DNA from: Lineus longissimus
Lineage: Eukaryota; Nemertea; Pilidiophora; Heteronemertea; Lineidae
Direction of reading: 5' to 3'
Assembly: GCF_910592395.1 (NCBI RefSeq)
Contig: NC_088317.1
Location: 16,786,039 to 16,850,038, forward strand
Length of the DNA stretch: 64,000 nt
The first letter of the stretch is position 1; each line of letters opens with the position of its first letter. The notes beneath the pieces were generated by a model, which worked only from the letters and a program-made list of their open reading frames with translations, did not search any database and had not been told where the DNA came from. Made by a program: the position numbers and the translations under genes. Below are positions 54,959-64,000 of this stretch, piece by piece.

Positions 54959-55894
54959 GCGAAATTTTTTTCTGCAGGATACTTCTGCCACAGTGTACAT
55001 CTGACAGCCAATCACAATTGGCGCGATCTTTGACGTCACACTGTTTATTTATGCATGATAATGCAAATACAATGGACGATACCGAGTCGCATGCCGAGTG
55101 CCACTTCAACTGTGAATGTGACAATAGTTCATTGTCTCACCCCAATTATGCTCAACTCAAGGTTTGTGTCGTAGTGTTTAGGAATGAATTGCACAGATTC
55201 ATTGTAAAATTGATGATATTATGCGTACAAAAGAGGCATCAGCTGATCTGATCGCTACATTGCAGCGCATGCATTGATTTGTGAAATTTTAAGGGGCAGT
55301 GACACTGACAGTGTTGCCAATGTTGATAATTATTAAAGGGACAGTGTATCCGATGTCTCGCGATTTGTGAAATTTTAAGGGGCAGTGACACTGACAGTGT
55401 TGCCAATGTTGATAATTATTAAAGGGACAGTGTATCCGATGTCTGCTGTTGAAGGTATCAGGCCTATTTTGGTAGTTTGAACATTGTTGAAGGGCCATTG
55501 TATAAAACACATTTTGACAAGCAAACAAAATAAATTGAATGGTGGCGCCACCTATGCATATACAGCAGAACTAGTTACACGGTTGACAGATAAACATTCA
55601 ACCTCGGCTATTTTGCCGAGCACAGTGCGCCTTTAACAGACAAGTCAAATAAATACAGTCCACTCGACAATGAAAATACATGTTAAGATACTACAAATAA
55701 ATATATTTTAGCTAATATACTCCTCTAACCATTTGCTAACTTGTTCTTTCCAAGATTATCAGAACACGTGGCATTGTTGACATTATTGCGCCATGTGGAA
55801 AGATGATGTCAACAAAGACACGTGCTTGCCTTGAATTCTGATTGGCTGTCAGATGTACACTATGGCAGAAGTATCCTGCAGAAAAAAATTTCGC
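54959..55894. mobile_element. Terminal-inverted-repeat element TE1 (936 bp)
   Basis: The inverted ends are about 57 bp with one mismatch, starting GCGAAATTTTTTTCTGCAGG. Each side is flanked by the 9-bp word CTCCCGGGC (54950-54958 and 55895-55903). No protein is encoded. An exact-looking 86-bp tandem duplication lies inside. The 9-bp duplications are typical of Mutator-type and Foldback elements. Confidence 0.82.
55276..55447. repeat. 86-bp tandem duplication inside TE1
   Basis: GATTTGTGAAATTTTAAGGG starts at 55276 and again at 55362. The two copies appear identical up to CCGATGTCT, so the duplication is young. Confidence 0.9.
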
Positions 55895-55903
55895 CTCCCG
55901 GGC

Positions 55904-57671
55904 GCGAAATTTTTTTTCCTACGAGGTTTTTGTCTCATTTGCATATGACGTCATGAATTGAATAATTTATGGGATTAGTGCGTGCGGTTGTTTGTGTGAT
56001 GTGGGTCTTTGGGCAAGACACTTGACAGAAGTTTGGAGTATAGGTCCTTGGGCAAGACACTCTCGGCAGAAGTATGACGACAACGGTGGAAGTTGGAGTC
56101 CTCATGGTCGTTGGGCAAGGGGGCGCACCAGTGGTGTTTTATCATTGAACATCAGACTCTGGGTGGGGACATAGGATCTGGGGAAGGGGGGAGACGAGTT
56201 CTACAGTACCCAAACAGGTGTTAAGTGGCAGCACACAGTCAAGTCAATTCCATCCCTCGGCACAGACCCGAAAAAGCGGAGCCCACTCCTCAGCAACATT
56301 ACAGTATTAAATAAAATAGAAACACAATTCAGTATTTTCGCAGATTAACTATTATTATTATTGATAGCAAAAAATGTAAGGTTATTTTACATCTAAAGTC
56401 CTATGTATGGGTTACTGGCTTGGTAATACTGGTAATAGGACAGTTTGAGGTTCATACCGTAATTATTTCATTACACCAAAAGCTAAGAACCAAGTAAACA
56501 GTCACAACAGGTATAACGTACAATGAACAGAGAAATCTCAATTTCAAGCTCCATTGGCAATGCTAAGAATACCAAGTTATTTGGAAAGAAGAGTGCCCAG
56601 GGATAGCGCCATACATTATGCTGGATTAAGCCTCTATTAACTAATCGGCAATAACATGCTTAGGCTTTGCGCAAAGTAATCATTAGTGATACAGCCATTA
56701 TAAGCAGTTACCAGAATTTTTAGAACATTGGCCACACACCTTATATTCAATCTTTTCATGCTTTTCAGCAATATTTGGATATGTTTGTGCTTTCCTAAAT
56801 GTGGTAAAGCTTGATTCCTGGAAGTATGACAACCATTTTCTTGCTTCTTCTTCAGTAGACAATTTTAACCTTAGAGTGACTTCAAATGATTCTCTTCCCT
56901 CCTTGGCTTCAAAGTTGCAGATATGATGATCACAGTTTGTAGGAAGGACAGTCTGAAAAGAATTTACAAGAGATAAGTTTGATTCACACACAAAATGTCG
57001 TATTTTTCGCTTGTGACAGTAGTCTTTTGTTCACTGCTTGTCTTTGTTACAGCTTATTTGCTGCAATACTGGCCATAACAAATGAAGCGGACAATACAAT
57101 TGCAATCTTTAATATGTGAAAAGGGCTATCAATATTGTGTTGGGCGTTATCAACAAAACTTCCATTACTACTATTATGTATTTTCTAAAGATATAATCAT
57201 CGGGAAAAGCTAAATTTTGTTGGCATGCAGCATCAGGGTGCTCACATGCTTCTATTATTGACACCGACATCATGGTCAAGTGCAATGATTAAGGACACAA
57301 TCCAAACTGAACGCATTTAATGTTTATGTTTTTTCGTACATACAATAGGCATGATAGTAGGCCTAGGCCTGTATAATTTTCCAAAGCGCTTCATTTATCT
57401 CAGTACGAAAAAAAAATCGGTTAAAATCAAGATTTCTAGTGTGACTTCAGAAGCATCAACCTTTAAAACTACAAAAATAGATGCAAAAATACGACAACTA
57501 AATGAATATCACTCGCAACAACTAGATACCTACCGACAAAAGCACTTTATCGATAGATTGCGGACGACAATTCGTGAAATGAACAAGTCACCCACGGCGT
57601 AAGTTCAAACGCCAAGTGCGCATGCGCGATATGCAAATGAGACAAAAACCTCGTAGGAAAAAAAAATTCGC
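55904..57671. mobile_element. Terminal-inverted-repeat element TE2 (1768 bp)
   Basis: The inverted ends are about 43 bp: GCGAAATTTTTTTTCCTACG on the left and, reversed, GCGAATTTTTTTTTCCTACG on the right. It is flanked by CTCCCGGGC at 55895-55903 (shared with TE1) and at 57672-57680. After the first dozen bases its ends differ from those of TE1. Near 55995-56120 a short motif TTGGGCAAGACACT is repeated. It contains one minus-strand frame of interest (56698-56991). Confidence 0.8.
56698..56991 (-). pseudogene. Possible transposase N-terminal fragment in TE2
   Basis: A 97-residue frame includes LKLSTEEEARKWLSYFQES and KIEYKVCGQC. The pattern of an acidic EEA-W-L helix followed by a TYP-x-K-Y/V-C-x2-C stretch resembles the N-terminal region of some animal Mutator-like transposases, as far as I recall. 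The rest of such a protein is missing. This fits the 9-bp target duplication but is weak evidence alone. Confidence 0.3.
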
Positions 57672-57689
57672 CTCCCGGGCGCCGGGTCA

Positions 57690-57786
57690 AATGTCCAATT
57701 TACATGCACCCGCTGAAATTGTCACATAGTCCAGGTTGAGTTAGACCGGCCAGAAAACGATGATCACCATTGACGACGCTTGGAGA
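57690..57786 (+). mobile_element. Half copy of the palindromic MITE
   Basis: TTTACATGCACCCGCTGAAA and CACCATTGACGACGCTTGG match the left arm of the element at 11181-11413. The copy stops at the hairpin centre (TTGGAGAAT), so the second arm is missing. Confidence 0.75.
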
Positions 57787-58017
57787 ATGGCCACACACAG
57801 GCACGTGAAAATAAGAGCTCAATAGCCCCCTTCCCGCACTCGAGGTGAAAAAACGGACAATTCCTGTTACTGAGTCTACCAACCACTTTCATAACCAATC
57901 GCATCAAAAGTTCTTTCCATTGCCATAACTAACCACAACTGGTTTGATGAAACATACCCACGATGTCGACATCATTTTCTTCGGCGGGGATGGATGACTT
58001 GCGGACTGCCATGACAC
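57787..58017. other. Short spacer without features
   Basis: No gene or repeat recognised. Confidence 0.4.
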
Positions 58018-58301
58018 TTTAAAGGGGTACGCTGTTCGTATTTCCTGGTGGTCCAGGAAAATAGAAATGCAGTGATACAGAATGCTATGGGGCAGTTATT
58101 ATGCATACGAATTTGCTGAAACTTGGCCGTATTTACCCAACAGCATCGTTGAAAGCATCCTGACCCTCATGGTCTATACTCGCCTTAAACATAGCCGGGG
58201 TTGATGCATTGAAAATTATGTTCAGTAATATTTAAACAATTAGAAATCTTCACATTCAATTATAAATTTCAAATATTTAACGAACGGCGTTGGCCTTTAA
58301 A
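58018..58301. mobile_element. MITE family D (284 bp)
   Basis: The inverted ends are TTTAAAGGGGTACGCTGTTC on the left and, reversed, TTTAAAGGCCAACGCCGTTC on the right. Similar single ends occur near 61430-61457 (GTTGGCCTTTAAA) and 62865-62882 (AACGGCGCAACCCTTTAA), so the family is present elsewhere in this region. Confidence 0.65.
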
Positions 58302-58543
58302 ATCTCCCAATCGATGCCAAAGAGCACTTGAGAGGGAACGTGCGCGGGCAGCCTACACAACTCAGCGCCGCTTTTAAGGAACGATTCCATTGGAGGCAAT
58401 ACACGCAGAGCCAATGCTCAGGGGATACCAAAGCAGTCAGTGGTGGTAAAGCAAAGTTTCGCGGGACGAGCAGAAATCTGAGATTATCATCATTCGGCAG
58501 CTTGAAGACTATCTTGGGTTGGACGTTGCGATTGTGATTAAAC

Positions 58544-58601
58544 ATGGGGGATTATTTGGTGCATCTTTCGTGGATTTTATATGTTTTTGTCTTCAATGCA
58601 G
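58544..58601 (+). CDS. Candidate first exon: signal peptide of an unknown secreted or membrane protein
   Basis: ATG at 58544 begins MGDYLVHLSWILYVFVFNA, a short polar start and a hydrophobic core ending in a small residue. It is followed directly by a strong donor GCAG|GTAAGA in phase 1, the usual layout of signal-peptide exons. The preceding roughly 220 bp lack an in-frame upstream start near it and could be 5' UTR. I found no certain second exon in the rest of the window, so the product is unknown. Confidence 0.45.
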
Positions 58602-59747
58602 GTAAGATTTTAATGTTTACAGATAAGGCATTGGACATGTTTAAAATCTCAATTTGAGATGATGTGTTGTACAAATAGTTTGACGAAAAAAATTCGATAT
58701 GCGTATTGGCGCATTATTGCATATGCGACAAAATTATTGTTATTACAGTACAGACATAGCAAAAAACGGAAGAAAAACTCTCATTTTAGACAAATGAATA
58801 TAGTTCAAGCACTTTACAAAAACTAAAGTACGGAGTACTTGTATTTTTATTAAACGCCGGGCCCTCTTATAGAGGTTTTTTTACTCCAATTGTATTTTTT
58901 TTAAAAACATTTTCTTAAGTGACGCAGATGTTTTTCGAGCGTGCATGGACAGCAAAATAAATAGAAAAAAAGAGAATTCTTTTGCGCGTTTTTGATTGTC
59001 ATAATTTTTTTCTCCTGTTTCTGCCTCGATCATACATCGTTATAAAAAGATAGCGTGGGACAAGGATGTTTTGCTATAATCTGTCTTCTATTAAACGATG
59101 ACACCAAATCGAAATGAAAAAAATGGCAGTAATATCTTTGTAACATTTGCGCATCAACACTCTATCATTACTATGGGGCCTACTCTCTTTTGCGTAGGCC
59201 CTACTTGAGTCTGAGGTGAAACCAATAAATCGATGAATTGGTCTCCGTACACATTGGCAATCCGTATTTACATAAAATCTATCAGTCATATACAATTTCA
59301 TATTGATCAAAGTAAAGTATCAGAATCTCATATACCAAGGCATGTGACTACAGAAAAGTAGGCCTTATACATTATTAGTCAAATGCATTGTCGCGACATT
59401 TTGTGTATAGCTGTCTAGGGCCTACTGTCAGAGTCTTTCAAATAAATAGATTTGAAATACTCTCGATCTGATACTGTCAAGAGGAAATAACGAACATAGT
59501 GTTGCACTGAACTTCGGGATGGGCTACATGAATATCAAATACAATTGATATTTCTTCGGTTGTGAGCGCTTTGATTTCATGATTAGGCCTATTGCAAGCC
59601 TATTCACAGTTGTAACTTGACACACAATATATCTAAGGAGTACCACATGGGCTTGAGATTGAGCACCTGTTTGATGTAAATTCGTTGGTAATGCAATATT
59701 CGGGAAAATCGAGTTAGGTCAAAGTGACCTCATATTATACGGATATA
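58602..59747. other. Non-coding DNA (possible intron)
   Basis: AT-rich, no exon recognised. If the exon at 58544 is real, this is its first intron. Confidence 0.4.
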
Positions 59748-61938
59748 TTAAAGGGTAACATAGGCATGCGATACGTTGGTTTTTCATTCGAAAGTGGTAT
59801 CCAGTAGGACCGTAACTTCTCCGAGCAGGCTCTACGTTTCCCCAGGGCGAGATTTACCTTTTTTACGAGGGTAGAGAATGCTCCATATCAAAATACCATG
59901 TAGGCTAATTCGCATGGGCTAGTTAAACATATCTCAATTAGGATTGTTTAAGCAATCCGTCCGCGCAGTCTCCTCCATCGCACAGGCGGCGTCTAAACAT
60001 CAGTCGCGCATCCAAATTGAAACCACCTTTTCGCTGTATTTCTCCTCCGAATGCGTTCTGAGCACTCCGTAGGTTTCTAAATGTCTTGATTTTACCCCAG
60101 TCACACCCTCAAACCACGGCGGCCAAACGTCCGTATCCGCGCGCCTTGGAAGGAATGGCATTATCGACCTTCAGAAAACCCCTTCCCTTTCCAATGCTTT
60201 TATAAACTACTTCTTTGGACGCGTTTGGCGATGGAACCATCGCGGACTTCTGGAGGCTGTGGCAGTCCTGCTCAGGTTACTAGAGTAAGGCACATTTTAA
60301 CCAAACATCCGTCTTTCTCTCGCTCGTGAGTGCTTTTCTTGATGGGAACCTCACCACTTTCTGGGGAATATCCGCAACCATCTGGGTATACCTCCCACAG
60401 GTTGTGGAAAAACTTACTAATTTCATTGACCATCTGATAACCCTTTAATCATCGAGTTAAATAGCTAATTCAGTGATTGGTATTGTTTTCAAAACATGAT
60501 CATGAATTTGGTCGTAGTTAACTCGAGCACAATACAGCCGGACTTTCTGGATTTTGCAACATTTCATGGGGGGGGGGGGGGGGTAGGGGTTATGTAGCGA
60601 TAGGAAATGGGAGGGTTACATTGGAACAGCGAGACATTAGTATTAGCACGTGTAGATTAATCTACATACGTATACTTGGTAGCCCATGAAAAATAGGATT
60701 CGATCCGCTTCCGCGCTGCCCCTAGTTCATGGGAAGGGCCAGGCCGGTCCACATCATCAAGTACATAATATTTGACTGCAACAAGGGAATCAAAGTGAAG
60801 TTGCCCAACATACCTCGTATCGCATTATCTTATACCTTTCAGGAAAGTTTTGTAATCTACCAAGTCAATTCCTTATCGCGAAATTTCCTTATCATAAAAT
60901 ATCTTTCCGAGAAGTAAGAGTGTCCACCAAGTGCATTGTTATCGAAGCAGATTTGATACAACAAATGTTGACTTAATATTGGCTCAAATTGTCCACATCC
61001 ATGTAAGCTATCCTAAATGGTGTATACATTTACACCTTAATAGGAAGTCTAATGTTTCCTCTATCCGTGAGGGGTATGGGTCCAGCGAGTGCAGAGACAC
61101 TGATATAGTTAAATAAGCAGTTGGAGGGATAGGTGCCAATATCAAGTAATTTTCAAATAAACATGCTTGACTTAATTCAAAGTTGCTGTACTTGACTTAG
61201 AGATTTCGTCCGATGCTTTAACATAACCCAAAAAAAAGTTGTTGCAACTAATGGAGTCCAAGTGAACACTCTTTTTTGGTGTTGCTGTGACACCAATTTT
61301 ATATGTGAAGGATAATCACAAGGGATAGTTTATTAAAAAGGGCCCAGGTCTGCGCCGGTTGTACCTTATTGGATTTTCTTGTGCAAGAGGAAAATCGGAA
61401 ATTGAAGATTGTCGCCGTGCAGTCAATAGTTAAACGAGCGGAGTTGGCCTTTAAATGTTCATGCTCGTATGTTATTTGTAAGCGACTCCAGTATATCAGT
61501 CAGCACTATCAACAAAAAAAATGCTGATGCGTTACAAATCGAACGAATTTTCATTTCACTCATGTAGAATGCACAACAAAGCATGCAATTTATGCAAAAG
61601 AGGAAAACACTAACTATGATCGAAAAGTTGAGAGTGTGCGGGCTGTTCAAGTACCTCTAGAAACTGTGCACTGGAACCTCTTTTGTAGACACAGCCGATA
61701 TAGTACAGCGGCAAATGCATCAATATAGTAAGCATGTCTGCATGGTCTTTCGAAGGCTTTCATTTAGAAAACTAAACTTGTAATATATCATAAAGGAATA
61801 AACATAAAGGTCTCACTGTAGAATCAATGCACAATTTGCACCTTTTCTTTAGAAGCGCGCCTGGGGAAGGTACGGTCCTACTGGAGACCATTTCTGAATG
61901 AAAAACCAACATATATCATGCCCAAGTTGTCCCTTTAA
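59748..61938. mobile_element. 2.2-kb element with ~75-bp imperfect inverted ends (TE3)
   Basis: The left end TTAAAGGGTAACATAGGCAT through GTTGGTTTTTCATTC and CCAGTAGGACCGTA is mirrored on the right (TACGGTCCTACTGG ... GAATGAAAAACCAAC ... GTCCCTTTAA). Identity of the arms is roughly 80 percent, so the copy is old. There is no transposase, and a 16-base G run (60568-60583) lies inside. No target duplication is clear. Confidence 0.6.
60568..60583 (+). repeat. Poly-G tract
   Basis: Sixteen G in a row, then TAGGGGTTA. It may fold as G-quadruplex-like DNA and is prone to sequencing errors. Confidence 0.9.
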
Positions 61939-63500
61939 ACTCTATAGAGAAAATTGATCAGAACTTCTGCATCTAAATTCGTTATTATGGCATGTTTTGC
62001 TTTCTACATCAATCAAACTCGTATCAATATCTATAAAAAGTTGTTACTGATTAGCAATCAGAATCTTCATAAATATTTACCTGATTAATTTCTACATGAT
62101 TGGCCTTGGCTTATTGAGTTATAGGCTCTCAGTCAACGTATCAGCGTCAGCATTGGAAGATATTATAGGGGACCATCTCAGAATTAACATATCAATGTCA
62201 GCATTATTATAACAGTCGATCTCAAAAGCATCCTCGAAAATCCAGAGTCAGTCGTATACTCACGGTTGTTCGGTCGTTAGTGCTGAGTGTTGGTCTGAGG
62301 GCTGTCTCAAAGGACGCTGTGGAGTTAGTACAAAGGTTTCGCGACCCGCAAATACATTGCCGCATATAAAGGATTGCTAAACTTCCTGTCTGTGGCTGTT
62401 TCCTAAGATGGTCCCTATAACTGGTCATGTATGGATCAATGTAAACACCCAGGTGTAATTAATTGGTTTACTTTTGAATCATAAGGTGGTTGGGCTGTCC
62501 GATTGAGAATGGTTGGTCAACAGGCTAGATAGTGTTGTAAATATGAATCCCGGATGGAGTAGTATATCTTGAAGATGAACATAAACGAAATTTGCACTAG
62601 CTGATTGCCATTCATGTCAGTTAGGCTAACCTTATACCAAGAATTGAACAACACAATCAAGGACAGGGGATTCCTAAAGAGTCTTCTAGCAATTTACGAC
62701 GCGTTCCTTTTTCCGATTGCGAAAATGCGTAGATGTAAATTTGTGTTGTGAAAATATTATGTATACCAAGTTTAAGCAAAGTGGGTGCCTGATACTTGAG
62801 CAACTTCACTGTACTATATTGCGTAGAAATGCATTTCTAATTTCCTGACCAACGAGTTGACATAAACGGCGCAACCCTTTAAGTCTATTTGTTCTTCACA
62901 CCATCTGAATTTGTATTTACACATCATCCGCGGCCTTGATATGTAAACAACCGGCAGAAAATATCAATAACTGACTTAAAATAGCAGTATTCTTCAAATT
63001 GGTTTCTAGGTAACGCGTTGTCCTTGTTCATCGATAAAAGGTTGAAGCACCCTTATTTCATGATTTTGATGTTTGGAATATTAATATTGACATGTGATGC
63101 ATCTGGTCACATTTAGTGAGCCCCAGATTAATACCTCCATATCTATATCTCTCCATATCTTCTCAGTCATTCTGCTCATTCTCCCATGAGCTCAACTTCA
63201 ATTCTCTTTGCTGAAACTGTTTTTGACAATAAAAAATAAAATGAACGTGTTCGTTTTAATGGAAAACGGCCATCCTGTCAGACCTCACAACCTCAGCCCA
63301 CAGGCCACAAATAAAATTTCAGCGAGTGACCTGAATTTTTGTTTACAAAAAATACAAGGCACCTTTTACACCAAATTTCCTAAATCATTCTACCATTCTA
63401 TAATGTTTTGGTAATTTCTAAAGAAAGTAAACAAAATTAGGAATCTTGGATGTAACCTAGGGCCTACTTAACTCTGCATTTTCCCAATTTACTCATTGTC
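61939..63500. other. Non-coding DNA, nothing firm
   Basis: It contains solitary MITE-D-like ends near 62870 and several short chance frames. No exon could be supported. Confidence 0.4.
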
Positions 63501-63533
63501 TATACTGTATGTGTCACTCATCAATCTATTTGC

Positions 63534-63745
63534 TAGGCACGTGGCATATTTTAAATCAGAGATACTTGAATACTCTTGACGGAAATGATGTTCCAAGCAA
63601 ACTAGAAGGTAACGGATTTAGATTAAAAAACTCGCCGCTCTCTTCTCTCACTATAGGCGTATATACTTTAATTCAACGATTCTTGTATACTGTTGACGGT
63701 ATAGGCTGTAAGTGGGAAAACCTCATCTGTCGTTCGACCATATAG
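63534..63745 (+). CDS. Repeated exon-like cassette, unknown protein
   Basis: One open frame contains two similar blocks: GTWHILNQRYLNTLDGND (from 63537) and GVYTLIQRFLYTVDGIG (from 63659). Each follows an AG acceptor-like word (TTTGCTAG; TCTCACTATAG) in the same phase. The sequence between them (63610-63657) is open and has splice-like ends but would be a 48-nt intron, shorter than most animal introns. The family is not recognised; it could be a tandem repeat that happens to be open. Confidence 0.25.
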
Positions 63746-64000
63746 GAGAAAAATCATACGGTCATAATGTCTGATATCTGGGGCAACCAGTTTCTTCCCA
63801 ATGATGGAGCTTCTTCAAACCGGCTTCAAAAATGGTTGCACAGTAATGAAAAGGGCGAACTGCCAAGAGTTTCGATCGTGTCTGCTAGTAGGTGTGCTAG
63901 TACCAGCATAACGGCATGGGGATCGAAATTCAAATTGCTTCACTGGCGTTCAACTGGAGAAAAGGTTCACATTTGCGATTTTACACTTGGACATTAACTA

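Overview
This is a window of animal nuclear DNA: genes are split by many short introns with GT/AG borders, introns carry SINE- and MITE-like repeats, and there are microsatellites and satellite arrays. The gene content (little elongation complex subunit ICE1 and an ABCA5-type lipid transporter) and the repeat style suggest a marine invertebrate, perhaps a lophotrochozoan or an invertebrate deuterostome. The sequence alone does not settle the phylum.

Layout. (1) 1-6993, plus strand: the 3' part of an ICE1 homologue. A very large exon is already open at base 1, and about ten small exons encode the conserved C-terminal domain. (2) 6994-12677: 3' UTR and intergenic DNA, with an octamer/TATA pair near 8.78 kb and a 233-bp near-perfect palindromic MITE at 11.18 kb. 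(3) 12739-36919, plus strand: a complete ABCA5-like full-length ABC transporter. I could assemble 28 coding exons totalling 5124 nt (1707 residues) with every splice phase consistent. Its introns hold at least three MITE families, tRNA-derived SINEs, a 15-bp minisatellite, a (GAT)n tract and a broken partial copy of exon 12. (4) 25727-34795: a complete Ty3/Gypsy-type LTR retrotransposon, antisense inside ABCA5 intron 23. It has 505-bp LTRs that look identical, a TAAT target duplication, intact gag and pol, and a -1 frameshift site. (5) 36920-38737: 3' UTR and a small tandem repeat. (6) 38738-46530: a satellite array of five roughly 1323-bp units, one of them interrupted by a 1098-bp Foldback-like element with a 9-bp target duplication. 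(7) 46531 to about 52980: a 3.4-kb block in two tandem copies, the first ending in a satellite remnant, followed by a roughly 62-bp minisatellite. (8) 54950-57680: two different terminal-inverted-repeat transposons lying end to end and separated and flanked by three copies of the same 9-bp word. (9) 57681-64000: MITEs, a 2.2-kb inverted-repeat element, one convincing signal-peptide exon of an otherwise unseen gene, and a repeated exon-like cassette near the right edge.

The two recognised genes are unrelated in function (snRNA-gene transcription; endolysosomal lipid transport) and simply lie head to tail. The notable biology is in the mobile DNA: a very young Gypsy element that enlarged a roughly 360-bp intron of an essential-type gene about 26-fold, and several elements with 9-bp duplications that suggest active Mutator/Foldback-type transposition.
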